Below, in pieces: positions 27,078 through 35,446 of a stretch of DNA of 64,000 bases (positions are counted from its first letter, which is position 1; the number at the start of each line of letters is the position of its first letter). The translations under genes were made by a program, and so were the position numbers. Below the pieces are notes generated by a model. That model searched no databases. It was not told the origin of the DNA and worked only from the letters and a program-made list of their open reading frames with translations. Source of the stretch: Flexilinea sp. (GTDB lineage Bacteria > Chloroflexota > Anaerolineae > Anaerolineales > Anaerolineaceae); the NCBI GenBank assembly GCA_026645735.1, contig JAPKMT010000002.1, positions 62,001 through 126,000 on the forward strand. Direction: 5' to 3'.

Positions 27078-27137
27078 ACCAGCGATTCGAAATAAGGGGG
27101 GAATTATATGTTATTGTGTTGTTTTATCAATCAACAA
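27078..27137. repeat. Partial dispersed repeat between proB and proA
   Basis: CAGCGATTCGAAATAAGG, then GAATTATATGTTATTGTGTTG and the start of a stem. One half of the family only; the second end is missing, as the sequence runs into the proB 3' end. Confidence 0.5.
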
Positions 27138-28236
27138 TCATAAAATCATGATGAATCACTTCATCCGCATAGGTATACCCGAGTACAGCTTCAATTTCAT
27201 TCGCCTTCAGCCCCATGATTTTCTGAAGATCATTCGAAGCATAATTCACCATACCCACTGCAAACTCGTGTCCATCCGGACCAACCATACGTACAGTATC
27301 ACCACGGTCAAACTCTCCGGTCACTTCTTTTATGCCCGCCGGCAGCAGACTTTTTCCGGATAGAATTGCTTTTGCCGCTCCGCTGTCTACGCGAATAGAC
27401 GCGTAATTGGACCGGAATCCAGTCAGCAGAAATCTCTTCTTGCTTTCCAATGCGGTATTGGTAGGACGAAAAACTGTCCCAAATCGTTCACCGGCAGCTA
27501 TACGAATCAGGATATCTGGAACCTTTCCATTGGCAATCATAATCGTAGTTCCCATTCTTCTGGCTATGTCCGCTGCTCGTACTTTTGTGATCATTCCGCC
27601 AGTTCCCAGTCCACTGGAAGAGCCCCCGGCTGCTTCCCAGACAGAAGGCGGAATTTCGATAGAGTCAATTGTTTTAATCATTTTGGCATTGGCTTCTGTC
27701 TCGGGATTTGAATCAAACAAGCCATCCTGATCCGTCAATAAAACCAGCAAATCGGCTCCAATCAATCCGGAAACAAATGCCGACATGGTGTCATTATCTC
27801 CGAGACGAATTTCGTCCGTAGCAATAGTGTCATTTTCATTGATGACCGGCAGAACATTTTGACTTAACAAACCATCCAACGTGTTCCGGGCGTTTAAATA
27901 ACTCTTTCGATTGGTAAAATCATTGCGTGTCAGCAGAATCTGAGATACAACAATTCCGAACATACGGAATAAATCCATGTAGATCGACATTAATCGAGGC
28001 TGACCGATCGCAGAAAGCATCTGTTTTCCAGGAATATGCTTCGAGAGGCGAGGAAAATTTAAGATTTCCCGTCCTGCTGCAACTGCACCGGAAGATACTA
28101 ATGTAACCTGGATACCATGATGCATCATCCAGCTTATCTGGCGTGTCAGATCAATTAACTTCGGCATATCGACGTTAGAGGATCCGCCTGTAATGGTTGA
28201 TGTTCCAATTTTGATGACGATTCGATCATAAGACAT
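27127..28236 (-). CDS. proB: Glutamate 5-kinase
   Basis: First step of proline synthesis, normally feedback-inhibited by proline. The chosen start (28236) gives MSYDRIVIKIGTSTITGG and 369 aa, matching family length; the in-frame codon at 28281 would add 15 atypical residues. Motifs: IKIGTSTI, VSSGAVAAGR, NENDTIATDEIRLGDNDTMSAFV, GTGGMITKVRAA. A C-terminal PUA domain follows (SLLPAGIKEVTGEFDRGDTV). Upstream of proA and probably co-transcribed with it. Confidence 0.95.
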   Translation of the reverse strand: MSYDRIVIKIGTSTITGGSSNVDMPKLIDLTRQISWMMHHGIQVTLVSSGAVAAGREILNFPRLSKHIPGKQMLSAIGQPRLMSIYMDLFRMFGIVVSQILLTRNDFTNRKSYLNARNTLDGLLSQNVLPVINENDTIATDEIRLGDNDTMSAFVSGLIGADLLVLLTDQDGLFDSNPETEANAKMIKTIDSIEIPPSVWEAAGGSSSGLGTGGMITKVRAADIARRMGTTIMIANGKVPDILIRIAAGERFGTVFRPTNTALESKKRFLLTGFRSNYASIRVDSGAAKAILSGKSLLPAGIKEVTGEFDRGDTVRMVGPDGHEFAVGMVNYASNDLQKIMGLKANEIEAVLGYTYADEVIHHDFMIVD

Positions 28237-28275
28237 AAACTTTATCCGGTGACAGGTAATTTTCAGCAAATTATA

Positions 28276-28300
28276 AATCATTTTCGTTAGGAAAATGATT
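28276..28300. promoter_or_regulatory. Perfect stem-loop in the proB leader
   Basis: AATCATTTTC (28276-28285) and GAAAATGATT (28291-28300) form a 10-bp perfect inverted repeat with a 5-base loop, 40 bases ahead of the proB start. It could be an operator or an mRNA hairpin. Role not established. Confidence 0.35.
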
Positions 28301-28308
28301 TCTTTGAT

Positions 28309-28439
28309 CAGTAATTCGAAATTTGAAAAAATCTCATTGCTGTTCTTTGATGTTTTCCTGGCGTTTAACGACTTGAAACCAGGTATTTCGAAAGATCAGC
28401 CAATCTTTCGAATCAATCGAGAATATTTCAAAATACTGT
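28309..28439. repeat. Dispersed repeat, full length with a diverged centre
   Basis: CAGTAATTCGAAATTTG at one end; TCTTTCGAATCAATCGAGAA and TTTCAAAATACTG at the other. The centre (CTGTTCTTTGATGTTTTCCTGGC and on) has a poor hairpin, CCTGGC...AAACCAGG. Ends conserved, stem decayed. Confidence 0.7.
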
Positions 28440-28502
28440 ATGAGAGTAAAAAATTCTTTTCACATCGATTTTTCAGATGCAATCAGAATCCACATTTTGA
28501 AA

Positions 28503-28532
28503 CAAAAAACACCGGGATGAACCGGTGTTTTA
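28503..28532 (-). terminator. Terminator of the S1-domain protein gene
   Basis: AAAACACCGG and CCGGTGTTTT pair around a six-base loop; in the reverse-strand transcript the stem ends in a TTTTTTG run. Confidence 0.85.
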
Positions 28533-28569
28533 TTTGGAGATGGTTTTCTGTTAGAGCATTGAATGAATC

Positions 28570-29535
28570 TTATGCTTTACTGTTTAAAGTCCTTGCAAGG
28601 ATGTCTTGTTGTTCCTGGGAAACACTGCTCTTTTTCTTATTTTCAGATTTATTTCTGGCTTTTGCTTTTTCCATCGCCTCACGAATTGCAATTTCCATAG
28701 CAGTTGGTTCTGCTTCGGTAGCAGAATCATCACTAAAGCTGAAAGAAATTCCATCGCTGTTAATTTCTTCGCGTTTCTTATTGGTTTTCTTCTGGCGTCG
28801 AGGGGCTTTATCTGACTGTTCTGCAACTCTGCCCTCTTTCAGTTGCTGTGCTCGTGCACTGGTCGGTCTGGCTGGAGCTGTTTGAGCCGGTTCTTCTTTT
28901 TCTTTTACTTCCGGTTCCGGCTGCAATGCTTTCATACTTAGTTTAATCTGCTTTTTCCGCCGATTTACTTCAAGTACTTGAGCTTCAATCTCATCACCTT
29001 CTTTGAGAAGATCAGATGGCTGACGAACATAGCTGTGTGCCATTTCACTGATATGGACTAAACCAGGTCGTTCTGCTCCAATTTCAACAAAAACACCAAA
29101 TTTTTCCATCCGGACAACAGTTCCCTTAACAACCATATCTTTCTTGATTTCACGCCATTCCAGCTCAAGGGGCTTCATCATAGTCAATTCAATACGGCCA
29201 TCTTTGACTTTTTTCACCCAAACGTTGATTTCCTGGCCAACTTCAAGGAATTCATGAATGTTATTTGAATTCTCTTTTCCCTCAGGTCGAGGAATTTGAG
29301 AAATATGAATAACAGCGGGAATTTCTTTTCCGATATCAATTAACGCACCGGCGAGACTCAGCTTAAGAACTTTTCCAGCAAACTGTTCTTTAATCTTTAT
29401 TCCGCCATTTTTGCCGTCTTCAACAGCCTCATCAGAAGTTTCTGATTCTTCATCTAAAGAATTAATAACTTCATTCACCTCTTCAATTTTTTCTTCAAAA
29501 TCTTTTTTTTCTTCAGGTGATACTGATTGTTCCAT
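28570..29535 (-). CDS. Protein with two S1 RNA-binding domains
   Basis: A 321-aa protein. Residues 1-50 are acidic. The first S1 domain is about 51-128 (GKVLKLSLAGALIDIGKEIPAVIHISQI) and the second about 135-207 (GTVVRMEKFGVFVEIGAERPGLVHISEMA). A charged Lys/Arg/Glu-rich tail follows, with QPEPEVKEKEEPAQ and RRQKKTNKKREE. It resembles a short ribosomal-protein-S1-like translation factor, as found in Chloroflexota and Cyanobacteria. It is shorter than canonical bS1 (four to six domains). Role in mRNA binding is inferred. Confidence 0.82.
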   Translation of the reverse strand: MEQSVSPEEKKDFEEKIEEVNEVINSLDEESETSDEAVEDGKNGGIKIKEQFAGKVLKLSLAGALIDIGKEIPAVIHISQIPRPEGKENSNNIHEFLEVGQEINVWVKKVKDGRIELTMMKPLELEWREIKKDMVVKGTVVRMEKFGVFVEIGAERPGLVHISEMAHSYVRQPSDLLKEGDEIEAQVLEVNRRKKQIKLSMKALQPEPEVKEKEEPAQTAPARPTSARAQQLKEGRVAEQSDKAPRRQKKTNKKREEINSDGISFSFSDDSATEAEPTAMEIAIREAMEKAKARNKSENKKKSSVSQEQQDILARTLNSKA

Positions 29536-29869
29536 ATTTTATTTACCGATCTCCAATTAATAATATTCGCAATTTTTGATTATACTCTCAATAAATTGCT
29601 ATTGTCAAATGATTAAATAGATTTAATACATTTTTTTGCTTCACCAGGATAATAAACTCGATTTTCTGCTGATTTCGATCAAATTTTCCGACTTATTATA
29701 CCGTTTTGCGAACATTATCGATGAAAAATCAAATCTATATATGACATTCTGTTGCCAGAACGGAAAAAATGCCACATCAAAAAGGTACTACCGAATTGAG
29801 AAATCGATAAAAATAATCAGCGATGCACACACTGGTTTTCCTTAAGAAATGTACAGGCTTTCATCCTGA
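29536..29869. other. Intergenic, nothing recognised
   Basis: 334 AT-rich bases between the S1-domain and S41 protease genes (both reverse strand). I see no repeat copy, terminator or convincing promoter. Confidence 0.4.
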
Positions 29870-31144
29870 TTATAGACTTTCTGTACGAGTATTCTCCTGA
29901 AGATATTCAATCGCTTTGTCTAACTGTGGATCGATCCCTTTTTCCTGCTCTTCATCCGTAACCTCTACCAGGATATCAGGTTCAATTCCGAGCCCATCGA
30001 TTAATTCACCTCCAGGCGTATACCATTTCGCGATGGTCACAGAAACAGCGCCGCCGTTGGATAATTTCGGTTGAATCTGCATGGAACCCTTACCGTATGT
30101 TTTCACGCCGATAAAAACAGCACGCTCATAAAATTGCAGCGCCCCGATCAATATTTCTGAAGCAGAAGCAGTTCCTTCATTTCCTAATACAACCATCGGA
30201 ATTTCCAATGCGCGTCCGCCATACCGTTGCGTCATATAATCTGTTTCCGTTCCATCGCCATCCTTCTCAGTTAAAACTTTTTTCTTTTCCGGAAGAAATT
30301 CTGATGCAACATCGACACAAGTATTGACAAAACCGCCTCCGTTATTTCGTAAATCCAAAATCAGCCCTTTTGGATTCTCAGGAATTAATTCATCCAATGC
30401 CTGACGAAGTTCCTCGATTGTAAGATCGCCAAATTGTGTCAGCTGTACATAAGCAATATCCTCATCCAGCATTTTGGAAATCACCATGGGAGTAACAATG
30501 GCTTCTCTGGCAATCGTTACATCAAAAGGATCGACACCTTTTCGTTGGATTGTCAGCGTAACCGAAGTTCCTTTAGGGCCTAATATCTTTTGAAGGGCAT
30601 CGTTGGGATCCACTCCAGTCATGTCTTCACCGTTGATAGCGATCACAAGATCATGAGTTTTCAAACCAGCTGCCTCAGCCGGAGAGCCAATCATCGGAGA
30701 TGAGATTTCAACAAAATCGCCAGTGACATCAACCCAGGCACCAATCCCCTCATATTCTTCCCCGGACATATAATCCACTTCCTTTTGATAACTTTCCGGA
30801 TCTGAATAGCGAGTATGAGGATCTCCCAACGAGTCCAACATCCCGCGAATCGCGCCTTCCATTAAACCGTTTTCATCCAGCGGTTGATTCACATAATAGG
30901 TATGGATCAGATCCCATGCTTCCCAAAAGGGTTTAAATAACTCATCTTGATCAACATCCGTTTCTGCATACGGTGTGGCAACTTTCGTCATAAAGTCGGC
31001 GGTTCCTGCATAATCCTGAAAACTTTGAATTTTTGTGACAAGATCAGGAAATCTCTCTACAATAAAACCGGTACTAAAACCCATCATGAAACAACTGATA
31101 AAAATTACAACGATAGCAATTATTCGCATAACACGTTGCATCAT
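29870..31144 (-). CDS. S41 family C-terminal processing peptidase
   Basis: A CtpA-like periplasmic or extracytoplasmic serine protease. The 424-aa protein has an N-terminal membrane segment (IIAIVVIFISCFMMGFSTGF). A PDZ domain carries GSPAEAAGLKTHDLVIAINGEDM, then the peptidase core. The catalytic Ser lies in NEGTASASEILIGAL and the Lys in VKTYGKGSMQ. ATG is preceded by GGAGG. It overlaps the upstream small TM gene by four bases (ATGA). Confidence 0.93.
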   Translation of the reverse strand: MMQRVMRIIAIVVIFISCFMMGFSTGFIVERFPDLVTKIQSFQDYAGTADFMTKVATPYAETDVDQDELFKPFWEAWDLIHTYYVNQPLDENGLMEGAIRGMLDSLGDPHTRYSDPESYQKEVDYMSGEEYEGIGAWVDVTGDFVEISSPMIGSPAEAAGLKTHDLVIAINGEDMTGVDPNDALQKILGPKGTSVTLTIQRKGVDPFDVTIAREAIVTPMVISKMLDEDIAYVQLTQFGDLTIEELRQALDELIPENPKGLILDLRNNGGGFVNTCVDVASEFLPEKKKVLTEKDGDGTETDYMTQRYGGRALEIPMVVLGNEGTASASEILIGALQFYERAVFIGVKTYGKGSMQIQPKLSNGGAVSVTIAKWYTPGGELIDGLGIEPDILVEVTDEEQEKGIDPQLDKAIEYLQENTRTESL

Positions 31145-31380
31145 TTTTTTTCCTCCTGCTCGTCTTTCTTTTGAATTCCGTGGATTTTATCGGAGAGTTG
31201 CTGGAATTTTTCAGAATCAGTCATCCAAAATTCATAAGAATTTATCTTTTTTATCTTTCCTAAAAAATTTAAATGATTCTTATGGTTTCTCATTTTTTTC
31301 GAAATTGAAATCAATCCCAAATTATAAGACACCACCAGAATTATTGATATGATTAAACCGAGAATAATTTTTAAATTCAC
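31141..31380 (-). CDS. Small membrane protein between HAD and S41 genes
   Basis: A 79-aa protein with one N-terminal hydrophobic helix (IILGLIISIILVVSYNLGLI) and a highly charged tail (GIQKKDEQEEKK). It overlaps both neighbours by four bases, so all three genes are translated as one operon. No family recognised. The tight coupling is the best evidence that it is real. Confidence 0.7.
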   Translation of the reverse strand: MNLKIILGLIISIILVVSYNLGLISISKKMRNHKNHLNFLGKIKKINSYEFWMTDSEKFQQLSDKIHGIQKKDEQEEKK

Positions 31381-32024
31381 AGAACAAATTCTTTAAACAG
31401 TTCCAAATGAATCATATCCTCAATGCGATCAATATGTGAATCAGCGAAATTGGCTGATGTTCTGCCACCAACTTGAATTGCATAAAATCCCATCTCGTGT
31501 GCAGCATCAACATTCTGAGGGTAATCATCAAAGAAAATACATTCCGAAGCAGATTGTGTTCCGGTCATCCAAAGCGCTTTTTCAAAAGCTTTCGTACTGG
31601 GTTTGCAATCCGGAAAAACATCCAAAACATCAATAATTCCGTCAAAACAATCGAAAATCGACAGGTTTTTCAGCACTCGTGTTGCATGAAAACGATCTGC
31701 ATTTGTAAAGATATACTTTCTCAACGGGATCTGATCGAGGATTTTCCGTAATTCAGGCATTGGAGAAATATAACCGGATGTATCAATGTCGTGGCTATAC
31801 TTCAAAAAATCGATTAAATCAACGCCATATTCGACTACCAGCCCTTTTGCTGTTGTTCCATATGTTCGATACAAGTGATCTCGAAATCCTCTCACTTCAT
31901 TTTGGGAAATATTTAATTTTTCGGAAATGAAATGATTCATTCTCTCGCCCAAAACATAAACAACTTGATTTCCAAAAGGGTATAAAGTCTCATCTAAATC
32001 AAAGAACAAAGATTTAATTTTCAT
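31377..32024 (-). CDS. HAD-superfamily hydrolase, pyrimidine 5'-nucleotidase-like
   Basis: A 215-aa phosphatase of the HAD superfamily. Motif I is FFDLDETLYP (nucleophile and acid Asp). Motif II is IFTNAD, motif III CKPSTKAFEKA, and motif IV FFDDYPQNVDAA. The cap sequence and FTNADRFHA resemble the SDT1/PHM8 pyrimidine 5'-nucleotidase group. First gene of the three-gene operon with the small TM protein and the S41 protease. A TATACT seven bases before its ATG hints at a leaderless transcript. Confidence 0.88.
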   Translation of the reverse strand: MKIKSLFFDLDETLYPFGNQVVYVLGERMNHFISEKLNISQNEVRGFRDHLYRTYGTTAKGLVVEYGVDLIDFLKYSHDIDTSGYISPMPELRKILDQIPLRKYIFTNADRFHATRVLKNLSIFDCFDGIIDVLDVFPDCKPSTKAFEKALWMTGTQSASECIFFDDYPQNVDAAHEMGFYAIQVGGRTSANFADSHIDRIEDMIHLELFKEFVL

Positions 32025-32335
32025 AGAAAAAAGTATATCTCATTTGAAAAGGATTTTTCTGATTCAGAGACAGCAATTCAAAAAATGGAAATACTTTCCG
32101 AATAGAGAAAGATATCAAATTTCCTCCCTGATTGCGAAATGCAGGCCTGCATTTTAATTAACACCTTTGATCATAAAATTTTTTGATGAAGTATCATGGA
32201 AAAGTTTTTTCTGTGAACAAAAAACATCCTTATGAAATTTGAAATGTTATTTTTCATAAAATAATAAGTTCGAAATGAATAAAAAAAGAAGATGGTAAAT
32301 AAGAGTGAAATGATTGAAAAGGATGAGGGATTTAG
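32025..32335. other. Intergenic with repeat remnants
   Basis: 311 bases between the HAD operon and btuD. CAGCAATTCAAAAAATGG at 32081 and CTTTCCGAATAGAGAAAGA after it are remnants of the dispersed family (about 32081-32125). The remainder is AT-rich with no other signal. Confidence 0.45.
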
Positions 32336-33103
32336 TTATTTCGGCACAATGACCGGGCGGGAATCATCATTCGACCAAAGTATCCGCATTGGCAGATGAT
32401 AGACTGCCGATAAATTCTCCTCGGTCAGGACTTCATTCGGAAGGCCGTTGATCGTGATCCTCCCATGATCTAAAATCGCGATTTCATCCGCAAACCGGGC
32501 TGCAAGATTTAAATCATGCAGCACAACGAGCATGGCAATTTTTTCCTGTCTGCAAATACATTGAATGGTAGTAAGCAGACCGACCTGATAGGTCAGATCC
32601 AGATGTGCTGTTGGTTCGTCCAGGATCATCACCGGAGTGTTTTGAGCTAAAGCTCTTGCCAGGATGACTCTTTGTTGTTCACCTCCGGAAAGGTTCTGCA
32701 CATCACTTTCACGAAGCCCACCGACGGAAGTATTCTGGAGTGCAGCTTCAATGAGATGATGATCTTTTTCCGTCAATCTTCCCAGCCAATCAATATGCGG
32801 TGTTCTTCCAAACGCAACGGTATCAAAAACTGAAAAACCCGAGGGTAACCTTAGAATTTGCGGAACCACCGAGATGATTTTTGCTCTGTTGGATTCATCC
32901 AGCGGGGTCAAATCTTTTCCTGAAAATTCAATTCTTCCGCCGGCCAACGGAATGACACCGGTCACACCGCGGATCAAAGTGGTTTTACCGGAACCATTGG
33001 GGCCAATTAAAGCCATTATTTTACCCGGTTGTACATTCAGAGAAACATCCTCCACAATCAGTCGTGACTGATACCGTATGGATACATTCTTAATTCCAAG
33101 CAT
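32336..33103 (-). CDS. btuD: Cobalamin-type ABC transporter ATP-binding protein
   Basis: ATPase of a FecCDE/BtuCD-type importer. The start at 33103 (MLGIKNVS) overlaps the permease stop by one base; the longer in-frame start at 33142 would overlap it by 40. The 255-aa protein has Walker A ALIGPNGSGKTTLIRG, signature QNLSGGEQQRVILARAL, Walker B VMILDEPTAHLDL and H-loop VVLHDLNLAARFA. The btu name rests on the cobalamin riboswitch ahead of the operon; iron-siderophore transporters look the same. Confidence 0.88.
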   Translation of the reverse strand: MLGIKNVSIRYQSRLIVEDVSLNVQPGKIMALIGPNGSGKTTLIRGVTGVIPLAGGRIEFSGKDLTPLDESNRAKIISVVPQILRLPSGFSVFDTVAFGRTPHIDWLGRLTEKDHHLIEAALQNTSVGGLRESDVQNLSGGEQQRVILARALAQNTPVMILDEPTAHLDLTYQVGLLTTIQCICRQEKIAMLVVLHDLNLAARFADEIAILDHGRITINGLPNEVLTEENLSAVYHLPMRILWSNDDSRPVIVPK

Positions 33104-34161
33104 TATAAAACATCCTTGTGCTTCGATCGCTGTAAAAGCCAAAGAAAAAATGGCGCTCCGGTTATCGCTGTGATGATTCCAACCGGCAATTCCTGCGGAG
33201 CAATAATTAACCGGGAGATCACATCAGCAGTCAATAAAAAGAAAGCACCACCAAGAATCGAGAGCGGTATTAATTTTCGATAATCTGATCCGGACACCAG
33301 CCGAATCATATGCGGGACAATTAACCCGACAAATCCAATAATTCCGGAAAAAGAAATCGCTGCTGCAGTGGTTAATGTCGAAAAGAAGATTATTCTTCTC
33401 CGAATTTGATGAACGTTAATTCCCAGTTGAGATGCCTGCTCATCCCCAAACTGAAGAATATTTAAGGGATATGCCAAAAACCACTGTCCGGCCATTCCGA
33501 TCAACATGATCGGTACTACGATGATGAATGGATCCCAGCCGCTCTGATAAATTCCACCTAACATCCAGGATAAAGAATGCCGAACTTCGTTGCTTGAAAT
33601 CAGTATCCAGGAATAGGTGATGGCAGAAGCAAAAGCATTTACCGCTACACCGGATAAAATCAGTCCGTTTGTATTTAAAGCCCCACCAATTCTGCCCAGA
33701 TAAAACACGAGAATTACAGTTATTAATGCAAAAAGAAAAGACAGAATTGGTGTCATCCATAAACCAATTTGAGAATATGGCCAATGAACAGACATGGAAA
33801 TTACTGCTCCCAGACTGGCTCCTGACGAAACGCCAATTAGGAAAGGATCAGCCAGTGGATTGCGGAATAAACCTTGATAAGAGGCTCCACTGCATGCCAG
33901 CGCAGCACCAATGAAGGTCATAAGCAGAGTCCGGGGAATCCGCAATGAAAACAGGATTTTTTCCAATGATGTTAGATCTCGGGGAATTTCTCCTCCCGAA
34001 ATTTTCAAATGAATAACCTGAAGAATATCTTCTGCGCGAAAAGGTACACTTCCTACAAAAACACTAATGCCGATGACAACCAGCAAAAATACAGTCAGGA
34101 TAATTCCTAAATATCTGACTCGGTTGCCTTTTTCGTTTCTGTTCAAGAAAATCGATTTCAT
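33103..34161 (-). CDS. btuC: Cobalamin-type ABC transporter permease
   Basis: A FecCD-family permease of 352 aa with about ten membrane helices. Family motifs are RIPRTLLMTFIGAALACSGASYQGLFRNPLADPFLIG and IGFVGLIVPHMIRLVSGSDYRKLIPLS. It overlaps the substrate-binding protein gene by four bases and the ATPase gene by one. The subunits therefore form one translationally coupled operon, btuF-btuC-btuD. Confidence 0.88.
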   Translation of the reverse strand: MKSIFLNRNEKGNRVRYLGIILTVFLLVVIGISVFVGSVPFRAEDILQVIHLKISGGEIPRDLTSLEKILFSLRIPRTLLMTFIGAALACSGASYQGLFRNPLADPFLIGVSSGASLGAVISMSVHWPYSQIGLWMTPILSFLFALITVILVFYLGRIGGALNTNGLILSGVAVNAFASAITYSWILISSNEVRHSLSWMLGGIYQSGWDPFIIVVPIMLIGMAGQWFLAYPLNILQFGDEQASQLGINVHQIRRRIIFFSTLTTAAAISFSGIIGFVGLIVPHMIRLVSGSDYRKLIPLSILGGAFFLLTADVISRLIIAPQELPVGIITAITGAPFFLWLLQRSKHKDVL

Positions 34162-35087
34162 TTAAGAAAACATTCAGGATGCAGAATTCGTGCAAGCTGT
34201 TCCAAACCATCCACCAACCTGGGACCGGGCCGGGATCCCAGATCATCATTAAATTCAAATACCACACCTTGCTGAACCGCTTTCAATCCATCCCATCCCG
34301 GCCTCTGCGTCACGGAATCAGCTGTAATACCTGCTTTGCTGTCTCCAAGAATTACAAAATCAGGATCGCTGACCATTAAATACTCCAGACTGATTTGTAC
34401 ATATAAACCAACCAAATCTGCCGCAACATTGACACCCCCTGCACTTGTAATCATGTTATCAATAAAAGTTCCGCTGCTTGCTGTCCATGGTTTTGTCTGA
34501 TCTGTCGAATCGATTTCATAAAAAACGGTTGGTTTACGGTCGACGCAATCTGCCAGCCGGTCTTCAACTGCTTTTGTCCTTTTTGTCAATTCTTTTGCCA
34601 GCTTTTGAGCTTTATCCGATTGCCCGGTAATTTTTCCTACTTTTTCAATATGGGAAGGCAATTCATCAAAAGTTTGTGGATTTTGTAGATAAAAGACAGG
34701 TATACCAAGTTCTTCAATGGCCCGTATCTGATCCATGGAAGTCAATTCCGCTGCCAGAACCAAATCTGGATTTAAGGAGAGGATCTTTTCCATATTGATA
34801 GACATATCAAAATTGGTGATTTTTGCAACCTCTTTAATATCTTCCGGATAGTCTGAAGAATAATCAACTCCGACTATGCGGTCACACAGATCGATCGCAC
34901 ATAATATTTCGGTATTGGAAGCAGCTAAAGAGACAATAGACTGAACGGGAGTCTTCACAACCACTTCTCTTCCCAAATCATCCACAACAATCAGATTTTC
35001 AGCTATGGTTTGAGCTGAAACTTCAGCAAATTGAAAAATGATGATAAATACAGACAGAATAATTCCAAACAGTATACTTTTTTTCAT
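34158..35087 (-). CDS. btuF: Cobalamin-type ABC transporter substrate-binding protein
   Basis: A 309-aa helical-backbone (cluster A) binding protein. The start at 35087 has GAGGAG just upstream and gives a proper signal peptide (MKKSILFGIILSVFIIIFQFAEVSAQ). The upstream in-frame codon at 35144 does not. Mature part: VVDDLGREVVVKTPVQSIVSLAASNTE, typical of BtuF/FepB-type proteins. No lipobox, unlike most Gram-positive homologues. It is preceded by a cobalamin riboswitch, which supports corrinoid as ligand. Confidence 0.88.
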   Translation of the reverse strand: MKKSILFGIILSVFIIIFQFAEVSAQTIAENLIVVDDLGREVVVKTPVQSIVSLAASNTEILCAIDLCDRIVGVDYSSDYPEDIKEVAKITNFDMSINMEKILSLNPDLVLAAELTSMDQIRAIEELGIPVFYLQNPQTFDELPSHIEKVGKITGQSDKAQKLAKELTKRTKAVEDRLADCVDRKPTVFYEIDSTDQTKPWTASSGTFIDNMITSAGGVNVAADLVGLYVQISLEYLMVSDPDFVILGDSKAGITADSVTQRPGWDGLKAVQQGVVFEFNDDLGSRPGPRLVDGLEQLARILHPECFLK

Positions 35088-35164
35088 TTCACTCCTCGAA
35101 AATTGAAATTCAATTTGCCAGCTATGCCTGTTATCTTGTAACAAATTTGAGATTTCCCAAAAAC

Positions 35165-35330
35165 AAAAAATCCCCTCCCGGGGTTTTCAGTTCTGCGATC
35201 CCAAATCCCGGGGAATTAGCTGGCATTGTAAATCAGAGGTCTGGCTTGGATAAATCCATTACAGTTGCGGGTCAGCATCGGTATCGCACCGATTTCTCTT
35301 CTTTACGAATATTGGTATTTATTATATTGC
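35165..35330 (-). ncRNA. Cobalamin riboswitch with terminator
   Basis: On the reverse strand, 35296 to 35238 shows the conserved cobalamin-riboswitch core: GAAATCGGTGCGATACCGAT, GCTGACCCGCAACTGTAATG, then AAGCCAGACC. The family equivalents are the GGTG..CCG hairpin, GC(C/A)ACTG and the AGNCAGGA/CC box. Downstream, AAAACCCC-GGGA-GGGG followed by TTTTTT (about 35165-35185) forms a terminator. A CCCCGGG copy near 35208 could form the alternative pairing. It lies about 80 bases ahead of btuF, so high B12 would stop transcription. Confidence 0.85.
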
Positions 35331-35365
35331 ATTTCTGTGATAATCACCAATTCAGGACAGCAATC

Positions 35366-35433
35366 CAGCAATTCGAAATATGGGAAGAATTACTTGTTTT
35401 TTCTAAAAGACTTATCAAAATTTCGAATGGCTA
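35366..35433. repeat. Dispersed AATTCGAAATATG repeat, short form
   Basis: CAGCAATTCGAAATATGGG at one end and AAAATTTCGAATGGCTAA at the other, with TTACTTGTTTTTTCT between. No hairpin. Sits between the riboswitch and the PHP gene end. Confidence 0.75.
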
Positions 35434-35446
35434 AATTCAGGCCTTT

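Noticed and set aside
33104-33142. Longer start for the BtuD ATPase
   Set aside because: It would overlap the permease gene by 40 bases; the start at 33103 has AAGGATG upstream and gives the usual MLxxxN beginning.
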